Origin: Pseudomonadota bacterium
Lineage (GTDB): Bacteria > Pseudomonadota > Gammaproteobacteria > Steroidobacterales > Steroidobacteraceae
Assembly: GCA_018241505.1 (NCBI GenBank)
Contig: JAFEDS010000006.1
Span: forward strand, 1 to 64,000
Reading direction: 5' to 3'
DNA length: 64,000 bases
The position numbers and the translations under genes were made by a program. Numbering within the stretch: position 1 is the stretch's first letter; each line of letters starts with the position of its first letter. The notes under the pieces were generated by a model. That model worked only from the letters and a program-made list of their open reading frames with translations, ran no database searches and was not told the DNA's origin. This document shows positions 18,163 through 26,045 of the stretch, piece by piece.

Positions 18163-19857
18163 TCATCCGGCCGGGCGGCTGGCGGCAACGACTATGGGGT
18201 CCACGAGGGCTTGCGTATATTCCTCCTCGCCGATCGCATGCACCGAACGCAGCTTCGCCAGCAGCGCGTCGATCAGCGTGCGCAGCCCAGGCCCCGGCGT
18301 ACCGTGCGCGAATGAAATCTGGTATTTGATGGGCCCGGGGATGATCGCGACCAGGAAGGCCATCTGCGCCGGTGTCAGTTCCTGTGGTTCGCGATCGAAA
18401 TAGTGGCGGGCTGCGGGCCGCAGGCCACGCAGATCCGGCCCCCACTCGATGATGTTGAGGTAGATCTCGAGAATACGATCCTTGCCGAGCGCCGACTCGA
18501 GCAGGAACGTAATTGCCAGTTCCTGCAGCTTGCGTCCGATCTGCTTGTCGCGCGACAGGAACAGGTTCTTGGCGAGCTGTTGGGTGATTGTCGACGCGCC
18601 GCGCGCGGCACCGCCGCGCGACCAGTTGGTGAGCAGCGCTGTGGGTAGTTCGCGAAGATCGATGCCGCGATGACCGTAGAAGCCTGCATCTTCGGAAATC
18701 AGCAGAGTGCGCACAAACAGCGGTGGAACGTCGCGCAGGGCGATGAAGTCAGGGGATGTCGGCGAGACGTCGATCGGGCGGTGCGGCCCGGCTCCTTCAT
18801 CGGAGCTGAAGATGAAATCGCCGCGCAGGCGCGCAATCGCCGGCGGCATCTGCCGTGGCGGCTTGAAGTTGATCTTTTGGGTTACCGAGAGCGAGGCAGG
18901 GTCGGCAAGGCGGCCGCGTACACGCAGGTCGATCGTGGCCAAGCCAAGATCACGGCTGCCGCCGGGCGCCATTCCCAAGCTTTCGGGCACCGCGAGCCCG
19001 GACGTGCCCAGCAATTGCGCAAAATCCAGATGCTGCACGCCGAGCGCGAGATCGACGTTCGGATCAGTGTTGAGATCACGAAGCGCGATCGAGCCGGACA
19101 GGTCCGCGCCGGCCAACGTCGCGTGGACGTCGGGTATCTCGATCATGCCCTCGGCCCGCCCCCAGGCGCCATCGAATCGCATGGTTACGTCCGTCGGATC
19201 GCCGAGCTGCGGTTCTTCGGCGGCGTTATCCGCTAGCGCTCTGAAGCGTGCGCCGAGCGCGCCGATGTCCACGTGGAAATGGAGTGCATCGGCGCTGGCC
19301 CGCAGATTCACTCGGCCGTCCGCGATACCCCCATCAAGCAGCGGATAGGCGTCGCGCCGCACGTCGAACAGATGGCCGACGTCGAGCCGACGTGCCTCGA
19401 TCTGCCACGCGCTGCCCACCGGATCCGCGCGCTTGTGAATCGACAGGCCGGACTGTGGCGCCACCAGCGTGAGCTGGAAGTCCCCGTCGCGAATGCTCGC
19501 AATGTCCCAGGTAGTTGCCGGCGAGCTGACAGTGACCCCCGCTGGGCCCGAGAGAGTTGCGGCGCGAGCTGCGAGTCGCAGGCGGCGGGGCCACGTGGCT
19601 GCAATCTTGTCGGCATGCAGTCGGACGCCATGATCGAGGTCGAGATCGAATCCCTCGAGTCGCAGAAACGGCCAGACGCCGACGTGTACCCGCCCGATTC
19701 GGGCGACCATGCCATGGCGCACGGCCGCGGCCTCGATGCGCGCACGCACAGCGCGCTCGAGCACGGGTCTCAGCAACAGCACGGCCACGCTTACAACCAG
19801 CGCCGTGGCGATCGCTCCGAGCAACCACCGTCGCCCGCGGGTTCCAAACGTAACCAT
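18163..19857 (-). CDS. AsmA-like / peptidoglycan glycosyltransferase (GT51) fusion
   Basis: 564 residues. One N-terminal membrane helix is followed by about 320 residues that look like an AsmA/DUF748-type periplasmic repeat domain. A GT51 domain then carries SEDAGFYGHRGID (catalytic Glu), GASTITQQLAKN and RKLQELAITFLLE with ILEIYLN. GT51 enzymes polymerise lipid II into glycan strands. There is no transpeptidase domain, so it would be a monofunctional transglycosylase with an unusual N-terminal extension. The C-terminal 60 residues are non-conserved. Confidence 0.82.
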   Translation of the reverse strand: MVTFGTRGRRWLLGAIATALVVSVAVLLLRPVLERAVRARIEAAAVRHGMVARIGRVHVGVWPFLRLEGFDLDLDHGVRLHADKIAATWPRRLRLAARAATLSGPAGVTVSSPATTWDIASIRDGDFQLTLVAPQSGLSIHKRADPVGSAWQIEARRLDVGHLFDVRRDAYPLLDGGIADGRVNLRASADALHFHVDIGALGARFRALADNAAEEPQLGDPTDVTMRFDGAWGRAEGMIEIPDVHATLAGADLSGSIALRDLNTDPNVDLALGVQHLDFAQLLGTSGLAVPESLGMAPGGSRDLGLATIDLRVRGRLADPASLSVTQKINFKPPRQMPPAIARLRGDFIFSSDEGAGPHRPIDVSPTSPDFIALRDVPPLFVRTLLISEDAGFYGHRGIDLRELPTALLTNWSRGGAARGASTITQQLAKNLFLSRDKQIGRKLQELAITFLLESALGKDRILEIYLNIIEWGPDLRGLRPAARHYFDREPQELTPAQMAFLVAIIPGPIKYQISFAHGTPGPGLRTLIDALLAKLRSVHAIGEEEYTQALVDPIVVAASRPAG

Positions 19858-19958
19858 CGACGTAAGGATGCCACAGCCGGATGGCGCGCCGGCTGCCGGG
19901 TGGCGGCGGGCCGCAAACGGCGGCCCCGCCGGTTACTCGTAACCGAAGTTCCACCGCC

Positions 19959-20858
19959 TCAGGCGGAGCTACTTGGACCTGAGCGGCCATTCAAAATGAA
20001 GCTGCGCAAGGCGCCGCCGATTTCTGCTGGCGAGTCCTCCTGGACATAGTGGATTCCTTTCACACTGACCTCCTGCTGATTCGGCCAACTGCGGCAAAAA
20101 TCGCGAGCGGCACCCACTAGAATCGCGCCGGGCTCGGCATTGATGAAAAGCTTCGGCAACTGCGAGCCCGCGAGCCAGGCGCCATACCGTTCGACGATGT
20201 CGACCACATCCGCCGGCTCACCATCAATGGGCAGCTCGCGCGGCCAGACGAGCGTTGGCATGCGCGCTTCGCGCGTCCGAAACGGAGCCCGGTACGCTTC
20301 CATCTCGGCATCGCTCAATTTACGGATGACGCTGTTGGGCAACACCGTTTCGATGAAGTAGTTGTTGTCGAGCACCAACCGTTCACCCTCCTCGGAGCGC
20401 AGCGCACGGAAGAACTTCTCGCGACCTGGCGGGAAATCCTGCCAACGACGCGGCGCGACGATCGACTCCATATAGGCAATGGCGCGAACCTGCTCGGGGT
20501 GCCGGTAGGCACGATAAAAGCCCAGCGCCGAGCCCCAGTCGTGCAGAACAAGAGTCACGTTGGAAACGAGCCCGAGCGCCTCGAACCAGGCATCGAGGTA
20601 ACGTGAATGATCACGGAAGCGGTAGGCGCCGCCGGGAGAGGGAGACGATTGCCCCATACCAACAAGATCCGGAGCGAGACAACGCCCCAGGCCACTCACA
20701 TGGGGAATGATGTTGCGCCAGAGATGAGTCGACGTGGGATTGCCGTGTAGAAACACGATGGGATCACCTTGCCCCACGTCCACGTAGCTGATCTCACTGT
20801 CGAGGACTTTGATGCGCCGTCGCGGATGATTGTCGATTGCACTGATTGTCGTACTCAT
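19959..20858 (-). CDS. Haloalkane dehalogenase, HLD-II (LinB/DhaA) type
   Basis: 299 residues, the usual family length. Catalytic residues match LinB/DhaA: nucleophile Asp107 in [12 protein letters not shown], halide-binding Trp108 and Asn40 (FLHGNPTS), Glu131 in AYMES, and His270 in [10 protein letters not shown]. It hydrolyses carbon-halogen bonds to alcohol and halide in the cytoplasm. It is divergent from the LysR gene at 20938, with only 79 bp between starts, so that regulator is the likely controller. Confidence 0.9.
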   Translation of the reverse strand: MSTTISAIDNHPRRRIKVLDSEISYVDVGQGDPIVFLHGNPTSTHLWRNIIPHVSGLGRCLAPDLVGMGQSSPSPGGAYRFRDHSRYLDAWFEALGLVSNVTLVLHDWGSALGFYRAYRHPEQVRAIAYMESIVAPRRWQDFPPGREKFFRALRSEEGERLVLDNNYFIETVLPNSVIRKLSDAEMEAYRAPFRTREARMPTLVWPRELPIDGEPADVVDIVERYGAWLAGSQLPKLFINAEPGAILVGAARDFCRSWPNQQEVSVKGIHYVQEDSPAEIGGALRSFILNGRSGPSSSA

Positions 20859-20937
20859 TGCGGTGTGACCTGTTCCACTGTCTTGCGGATCAGCATAGGT
20901 CCTGGCGGCCCGAGCGGGAATTCGCTAATGTGGCGCA

Positions 20938-21834
20938 ATGGCTGATCGTTTTCGCACAAGGCGCCTGGATTGGGAGGACGTGCGTTTCTTCGCGGCTTTG
21001 GCACGCCATGGCACCTTGTCAGGCACAGCGCGGGCGCTCCGAGTCAACCACGCCACTGTCGCTCGACGAATCGGAGCGCTCGAGCACGTTCTCCGCGTCG
21101 AGCTGTTCGAGCGACTGCCGACCGGGTACGAGCTCACCGCCGCGGGGCGGAGCGCGCTACGAGCCGCTGAGGCAATGGAGAGCGCAGCAGCCGGATTTCT
21201 GCGCTTCAAGCCTGAAGGTTCGTTGACGGGGCTGGTACGAATCACAGCAACACCGAGCCTCGCGGAGACATTCCTCATTCCAAGGCTGGCCGCCTTACAG
21301 CAGCAACATCCGCTGCTCAACCTCGAGATCACCGCCGAGCGCCGTGCGCTGAGCCTCCGGCGCTATCAATCGGACATCGCCCTACGCTTCGGTCGACCCG
21401 AGCGAGGTGAAGTCATAGCGCGTCGCATCGCCAACCTCGCGTATCGGTTCTATGCGACACCGGTCTGGCGCGCCCGGATCGAAAGGGGCGCGGCCCCGCG
21501 TTTCATTGGCTTCGACGAGGCAGGCACTGACTTTCCTGAAGCCCAGTGGTTGGCACAGCAGTTTGAAGACGCAACGTTCGCGCTGCGCTGTAATAACCAA
21601 ACAGGTCAGATTGCGGCGGCGCGGGCGGGATTTGGTATTGCGCTGCTGCCGCACTTTCTTGCTGCCGGCGATCCGGCGCTGGTCGAGCTGAATCTGTCCA
21701 GAGCTCCGCCTTCGCGCGAGCTGTGGCTATTGACCCGACGCGACGTGCAGACAAACCAACGTATCCGCGTTGTGGCTGACTTTCTGCTCGATCTCGCCCA
21801 GCGCGAGCGGTTGTTGTTTGAGGGGCCGCGATGA
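20938..21834 (+). CDS. LysR family transcriptional regulator
   Basis: 298 residues. The winged helix is LDWEDVRFFAALARHGTLS with ARALRVNHATVARRIGALE, followed by the LysR substrate domain, which contains LARHG-type and PHFLA-type landmarks. ATG 20938 gives the standard length. It is divergent from the haloalkane dehalogenase gene. No perfect palindrome was found in the short shared spacer. Confidence 0.87.
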   Translation: MADRFRTRRLDWEDVRFFAALARHGTLSGTARALRVNHATVARRIGALEHVLRVELFERLPTGYELTAAGRSALRAAEAMESAAAGFLRFKPEGSLTGLVRITATPSLAETFLIPRLAALQQQHPLLNLEITAERRALSLRRYQSDIALRFGRPERGEVIARRIANLAYRFYATPVWRARIERGAAPRFIGFDEAGTDFPEAQWLAQQFEDATFALRCNNQTGQIAAARAGFGIALLPHFLAAGDPALVELNLSRAPPSRELWLLTRRDVQTNQRIRVVADFLLDLAQRERLLFEGPR

Positions 21835-21903
21835 CTACGAGACGGCACTTTTCCTCCCTGGCCGTGCCGTCGGCTTTCGATGGGCTCTGGCTTGAGCTGT
21901 AAG

Positions 21904-22041
21904 CGCCCATAAATGGGTTGTTAATAAAGATAAGCACCCATAAATGGGTGATTTTGATCGAAGATGATTGCACGGGTTTCTGTGGAGACCTATAATCGCC
22001 CACTTAAGGGCGCTTAAAGCTATTTATCGCCCATATTGGGG
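21904..22041. promoter_or_regulatory. Array of four phased operators upstream of the HipBA-type module
   Basis: Four related inverted repeats are seen. They are CCCATAAATGGG at 21906-21917, CACCCATAAATGGGTG at 21935-21950, CGCCC-N6-GGGCG at 21997-22012, and CCCATATTGGG at 22030-22040. Their centres are about 21911.5, 21942.5, 22004.5 and 22035, so they fall on a 31-bp grid with one vacant place. The third and fourth overlap the transcription start and ribosome-binding region. This is the pattern of a cooperative, autoregulating HipB-type repressor. Confidence 0.75.
21968..21996 (+). promoter_or_regulatory. Sigma-70 promoter of the HipBA-type operon
   Basis: TTGCAC at 21968-21973, a 17-bp spacer, and a consensus TATAAT at 21991-21996. 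The predicted start near 22003 lies inside the third operator, so repressor binding would block the polymerase. Confidence 0.75.
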
Positions 22042-22046
22042 TTCTT

Positions 22047-22370
22047 ATGAGCGGATTTCCACTACCAAAGCCCGCCGCCCGCGCCCTGTCGAAGCTGGGG
22101 CGGGACCTGTCGCTCGCTCGGCGACGGCGCCGTCTATCGCAGGCTTCCCTCGCTGAGCGAAGCGGGATTGGGCTCAACACCGTCCGGCGTTTGGAGCAGG
22201 ACGCATCGAGCGGCTCGATCGAGCATCTGGCTCGCGTCCTTTACGTACTCGGTGAGATCGAACGGCTCGAGAGACTTCTGGACACCGGGACCGATGAAGT
22301 TGGTCTCGTCATGATGGACGAGGATCTGCCGCAGCGCGTCCGGCCTCGACAAACGAAGGGGGCGATGTGA
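22047..22370 (+). CDS. HipB-like XRE-family antitoxin / repressor
   Basis: 107 residues. A helix-turn-helix of XRE type spans about residues 25-75: LARRRRRLSQASLAERSGIG, then NTVRRLEQDASSGSIEHLARVL. The C-terminal tail is short and charged. The stop overlaps the GTG start of the kinase gene (GTGA). Gene order and length fit a HipB antitoxin that binds the operators upstream and the HipA partner. Confidence 0.85.
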   Translation: MSGFPLPKPAARALSKLGRDLSLARRRRRLSQASLAERSGIGLNTVRRLEQDASSGSIEHLARVLYVLGEIERLERLLDTGTDEVGLVMMDEDLPQRVRPRQTKGAM

Positions 22371-23647
22371 GCGCACAACCCACCAAGCACCAAGCGCAGA
22401 TAGTGATCGGCGCAAAAGCGGTGCCGGTTGGCGAGCTCACGTTTGTGCGCGATGGTCGACGCGCATACTCGGGGTTCTCGTACGCGACTGAGTGGCTCCG
22501 CTCGCGCGACGGCTTTGAGATTTCGCCGGATCTGCCGAAGCGCGAGGGATTCGTGACACGGCGTGCGCCGACCGATCATGATTCGGTGTTCCCGTTTGCA
22601 ATCGCCGATACTGCGCCGGACGCGTGGGGCAAACGCATCATCAACCGCGCTCACGCGAAGCGTCGTGCTAAAGACCCGAAGCTCTCGCCCCTGACTGAGT
22701 TCGATTACCTCGCATCGGTCGATGACTTCAGTCGCATCGGCGCACTACGCCTCGTCGATGCGGAGGGTCAATTCCTGCGGTCCGGCGCGCAATACCGCAC
22801 GCCCCAACTCATCGACCTCAGCAGGATCGCGGCTGCCGCACACAAGGTTGAAAAGGGAACAGAGACAGCGGCGGACCTTCAGTACCTGCAGGGAAAGGCG
22901 ACATCGCTTGGCGGATTGCGGCCCAAGTCCACCGTTCTCGAGGAGGATGGTGCGCTTGCGATCGGTAAATTCGCTAGCGTCAAGGACGAACGCTCGATCG
23001 TCCGTGGCGAAGTGCTTGCACTCAGGCTCGTCGCGCACGCCGGCGCTCAGGCCGCGCACGCGCGTGTTGTCACAATCGAAGGCACCGACGTTGCCGTGAT
23101 CCGTCGCTTTGATCGGGATCCTGATGGCTCGCGAATGCCGTATCTCTCCGGCGGCTCCCTGCTGCAGGCACGTCGCGACGAGGATCGTGCGTACACGGAA
23201 CTCGCCGATGCAATCCGTCGGATAGGTGCCGCACCGACCGATGACGTGCGGGAACTCTGGCGACGTCTGGTAATCAACCTCTTGATCACGAATGTCGATG
23301 ATCATCTGTGGAACGTCGGCTTTCTCTACGCCGGCGATGGGAAATGGCGCCTGGCGCCCGCCTTTGACGTGAACCCATTCCCCGAAAAGGCGCGCGAATC
23401 GAAGACCTGGCTCAGCGAGGCCTCCGGACCGATCACTTCGCTCCAACAGTTGCTCGCCGACGCGCCCTACTTCGGCTTCACGCGTGCTGAGGCCGAGACA
23501 GCCGCTCACGGTGTTGCAACACGGTTGGCTCAGTGGAAGGAGATTGCCGCGTCCAAGGATGTAGGACTGAGCGAGACTGAGGTCGCTGAGCTCGCACCCG
23601 CGTTCGAACATGCCGATGCGCAAGCAGCGCTCGCATTGCCACATTAG
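22367..23647 (+). CDS. HipA-family serine/threonine kinase toxin
   Basis: 426 residues. The N-terminal HipA domain is followed by the kinase-like C-domain with the catalytic/metal segment LLITNVDDHLWNVGFLY and LAPAFDVNP. Characterised HipA kinases phosphorylate GltX or other aminoacyl-tRNA synthetases and cause growth arrest; the target here is unknown. Translation is coupled to the upstream antitoxin through a GTG start. A fragment of a different HipA lies at 29890-30243. Confidence 0.9.
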   Translation: MSAQPTKHQAQIVIGAKAVPVGELTFVRDGRRAYSGFSYATEWLRSRDGFEISPDLPKREGFVTRRAPTDHDSVFPFAIADTAPDAWGKRIINRAHAKRRAKDPKLSPLTEFDYLASVDDFSRIGALRLVDAEGQFLRSGAQYRTPQLIDLSRIAAAAHKVEKGTETAADLQYLQGKATSLGGLRPKSTVLEEDGALAIGKFASVKDERSIVRGEVLALRLVAHAGAQAAHARVVTIEGTDVAVIRRFDRDPDGSRMPYLSGGSLLQARRDEDRAYTELADAIRRIGAAPTDDVRELWRRLVINLLITNVDDHLWNVGFLYAGDGKWRLAPAFDVNPFPEKARESKTWLSEASGPITSLQQLLADAPYFGFTRAEAETAAHGVATRLAQWKEIAASKDVGLSETEVAELAPAFEHADAQAALALPH

Positions 23648-23667
23648 GCGCCACAAACTACAAGAAT

Positions 23668-23699
23668 CCGGGCCGCCGAGCCCAGCGCCCGGCTCTTTT
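23668..23699 (+). terminator. Probable Rho-independent terminator after hipA-like gene
   Basis: GAGCC (23678-23682) pairs with GGCTC (23691-23695) and is followed directly by TTTTA. A competing stem CCGGGC/GCCCGG uses nearby bases. It lies between two convergent genes. Confidence 0.55.
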
Positions 23700-24186
23700 A
23701 TTCTTCGAGGGGTTCCAGAAGCTTGCGGAGCAGATCGGCGAGGTCCGCGCGTTCCTTGCGTGTCAAGGGCGCAAGAAGCCGGTTCTCCGTGTCGAGATGA
23801 TCGGGCAGCGTTTCCTTGATCAGCGACAGCCCCTTGTTCGTCAACGTCACATCCACGCCCCGTCCGTCCGAGTCGCTCGGGGTGCGCTTCACCAAGCCGC
23901 TCTCTTCCAGGCGATCCAGGCGTTGTGTGATCGCGCCCGAGGTCACCATGGAGGAGCGCATGAGCGCGAGGGGCGTCAATCGGTGTGGGGGACCCGCACG
24001 GTAGAGAGTTGCCAGCACATCGAAAGATGGGCGGTCGAGGCCGTGCGTATTGAATGTACGGGTGAGCTCATCACCCATCACTCGCGCGAGCCGCGAGACG
24101 CGACCAACGATTCCCATGGGGGAAACATCGAGGTCCGGCCGCTGGGTCCGCCATTGGCTGAGTATGAAATCGAGGTGGTCTGCCAT
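23698..24186 (-). CDS. MarR family transcriptional regulator
   Basis: 162 residues from ATG 24186. Typical MarR winged helix: FDVLATLYRAGPPHRLTPLA, SSMVTSGAITQRLDRLEESG, then the wing KRTPSDSDGRGVDVTLTNKG. It is divergent from the metallo-hydrolase gene at 24290. The twin palindromes between them are the expected binding sites, so it should repress itself and its neighbour until a small-molecule ligand binds. Confidence 0.88.
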   Translation of the reverse strand: MADHLDFILSQWRTQRPDLDVSPMGIVGRVSRLARVMGDELTRTFNTHGLDRPSFDVLATLYRAGPPHRLTPLALMRSSMVTSGAITQRLDRLEESGLVKRTPSDSDGRGVDVTLTNKGLSLIKETLPDHLDTENRLLAPLTRKERADLADLLRKLLEPLEE

Positions 24187-24201
24187 CGCACGGAACTCTA
24201 G

Positions 24202-24248
24202 CAAGTATCTTAGCACTAAGGTAGTATAGTTTAGCGCTAAGATACTTG
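24202..24248. promoter_or_regulatory. Twin MarR operators between divergent genes
   Basis: Two palindromes, CTTAGCACTAAG at 24209-24220 and TTAGCGCTAA at 24231-24240, have centres 21 bp apart (two helical turns). They are nested in a larger inverted repeat with 18-bp arms (24202-24219 and 24231-24248) matching at 17 of 18 positions. TATAGT at 24225-24230 may be a -10 element between the sites. Confidence 0.7.
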
Positions 24249-24289
24249 GCCGCAGCGATGCAGGCTGATGCAATCGTAAGGAGCTCGAC

Positions 24290-25093
24290 ATGAAGTTCAT
24301 ATGCAGCACCTGTGGTACCGAGCACGAAGACACAGCGACCCCGCCGGCCTACTGCGCAATCTGCACAGACGAGCGCCAGTACATAGGCTGGTCAGGGCAA
24401 CGCTGGACGACCCACGAGGAGCTTGCGCGCGCCCACTCAATTCGCTTCGAGGACGAAGCTGGCTTTACAGGGCTCGGTCTCTCACCGGATTTCGCGATCA
24501 ACCAACGAGCCTTACTCATCCCGACCGAGGAGGGCAACTTCCTGTGGGAATGCCTGAGTGTGGTGACCGACGAGGCCGTTGCTGCGATCCGCGCCAGGGG
24601 CGGCGTTCAGCGCATCATCATTTCGCATCCACACTTCTACGCCGCGATGGGCCAGTGGAGCGATGCGCTGGGTGGCGTGCCAATTCTGTTGCACGAGGCG
24701 GATCGGCAATGGATTCTGCGCCCTCACCCGAGCATCGAGCATTGGAGCGGCGATGTGCTGAAGCTCTCGCCGACGATCACCTTGATACGCTGCGGTGGGC
24801 ATTTCGCCGGCAGCACGGTGTTACATTGCGCCGGTCAGCCCAGACCCGGCGGCGCGCTGCTGTCAGGCGATGCCCTCCAGGTCATCATGGATCGGCGCCA
24901 CGTGTCGTTCATGTACAGTTACCCGAATCTCATTCCAATGCGCACCAGCGATGTGGTCGCGATGAGGGAGCGCCTTGCGAAGTACGACTTTGAGGATGTT
25001 TACGGATATACGTGGGGCCGGAACATCATCGGCGAGGGCCGGGGGGCGGTCGATGGGTCGTTTGAGCGATATTTGCGCGCTGTGACGGGTTGA
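24290..25093 (+). CDS. MBL-fold metallo-hydrolase with N-terminal zinc ribbon
   Basis: 267 residues. An N-terminal rubredoxin-like or zinc-ribbon element (CSTCGTE...YCAIC) precedes a metallo-beta-lactamase fold. Possible metal ligands include SHPHFY, GGHFAGSTVLH and SGDALQV; the canonical HxHxDH motif is altered to HPHFYAAM, so metal occupancy is uncertain. A strong AAGGAG site precedes the ATG. It is the likely target of the divergent MarR regulator. Substrate unknown. Confidence 0.8.
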   Translation: MKFICSTCGTEHEDTATPPAYCAICTDERQYIGWSGQRWTTHEELARAHSIRFEDEAGFTGLGLSPDFAINQRALLIPTEEGNFLWECLSVVTDEAVAAIRARGGVQRIIISHPHFYAAMGQWSDALGGVPILLHEADRQWILRPHPSIEHWSGDVLKLSPTITLIRCGGHFAGSTVLHCAGQPRPGGALLSGDALQVIMDRRHVSFMYSYPNLIPMRTSDVVAMRERLAKYDFEDVYGYTWGRNIIGEGRGAVDGSFERYLRAVTG

Positions 25094-25094
25094 T

Positions 25095-25640
25095 CTATGG
25101 CCGCGGGCCTGCTTCACTGAGAGCACAGGCGTGGCTCAATTCCTCACGATCGGCATCGCTCAAGTCCGGGCTGAACTGGAGAATCTGTTCCAAAATCCCA
25201 CCGACCTCAAAATAAGCCTCGCGACACGCGAGGTGAATGTATCCGCCAGGAGCAAACCGCCCTTCCTCATAAAACACAACGCGAATACGCCAACTGCCCT
25301 TGGCGATAGGCTCATGACAGTGACGACACTTGGCCTGCCCGGTCGGAGATCGTTCAGCGCCGTCAACACGCTGGAGCCTTTCATGTGCCAAGCTCTTGCG
25401 TGCCGCGCTCTCGAGCCCCTCCCGATCAGGCACCTCATCCGTAGTCTCCGCAAGCGCTTCGAGAAGGGCATTGGGTCGCTTGTAGGCCGCGCATAGCGGA
25501 TGAAACCACAGCGTCGCTTCACCCTCACCAAATGGATTGGGCACACGCTCGCCGAAGCGCAACTCGCCGCGCTGGAGGGGTTGGCCGCAGCCACGGCATT
25601 TGGAGCGACCGCTCGAAGCGGGTTCGAACACATGAGCCAT
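25095..25640 (-). CDS. Tandem PARP-type zinc-finger protein
   Basis: 181 residues with two copies of a PARP-like zinc finger. The first is ASSGRSKCRGCGQPLQRGEL...WFHPLC and the second is SPTGQAKCRHCHEPIAKGSW...IHLAC, each with the C-x2-C ... H-x2-C ligand set. In eukaryotes such fingers recognise DNA breaks, and bacterial copies are little studied. No catalytic domain is present. The gene converges on the metallo-hydrolase gene with a 1-bp gap. ATG 25640 starts just before the first finger. Confidence 0.75.
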   Translation of the reverse strand: MAHVFEPASSGRSKCRGCGQPLQRGELRFGERVPNPFGEGEATLWFHPLCAAYKRPNALLEALAETTDEVPDREGLESAARKSLAHERLQRVDGAERSPTGQAKCRHCHEPIAKGSWRIRVVFYEEGRFAPGGYIHLACREAYFEVGGILEQILQFSPDLSDADREELSHACALSEAGPRP

Positions 25641-25738
25641 AGGATGAGGATAATCTGTCTGCACTGAGAAAGCAGCTCGACTGCGGCCGCTAACGCAAAC
25701 GCACGCCCCAGGAGTGAATCAGCGGCTTGCCTTGCAGT

Positions 25739-25879
25739 TCAAACGCGCTGCCGTAGGGCAGCCCAAATCAACAGACACAGGCCGACAGCTCCCGCGCAGA
25801 AGCGCAGGATGTGCCAACGCCACCACATATCGCGTAGATTCAGCCAGTCCACAGGCGGCGCATGCGGCGACCAAGTCAT
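25739..25879 (-). pseudogene. Remnant of a small membrane protein (possibly DUF1772-like C-terminus)
   Basis: A 46-codon frame encodes APPVDWLNLRDMWWRWHILR, then a hydrophobic helix and a stop. The W-x-LR-x-W-x-W-H-x-LR pattern is like the last part of DUF1772/anthrone-oxygenase-type membrane proteins, but no upstream part exists. It is read as a decayed gene end; a free-standing small protein cannot be excluded. Confidence 0.4.
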
Positions 25880-25890
25880 CACCACAGGCA

Positions 25891-26025
25891 GTTGTCGCCG
25901 ATGTGCTGTGGACTATGAACTCGCCTGAGCTCTATCTGCTGCTGGCCGGACAGCGCGGCTGGTCGGCGCAGGAATTCGGGTCATGGTTGACTGATGCGTG
26001 GATCCGGTTGTTGCTGCAAGGCTGA
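25891..26025 (+). pseudogene. Remnant of a TetR-family regulator C-terminus
   Basis: The last 44 codons, containing VLWTMNSPELYLLLAGQRGW and ending SWLTDAWIRLLLQG, match the usual end of TetR regulators (pattern SPExYxLLxxxRGWSxxxxxxWLxDxxxRLLL). No helix-turn-helix or remaining body precedes it. Together with the membrane-protein remnant on the opposite strand it marks an eroded TetR/target pair. Confidence 0.5.
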
Positions 26026-26045
26026 CAATTGGCAGATGGTTGCGA

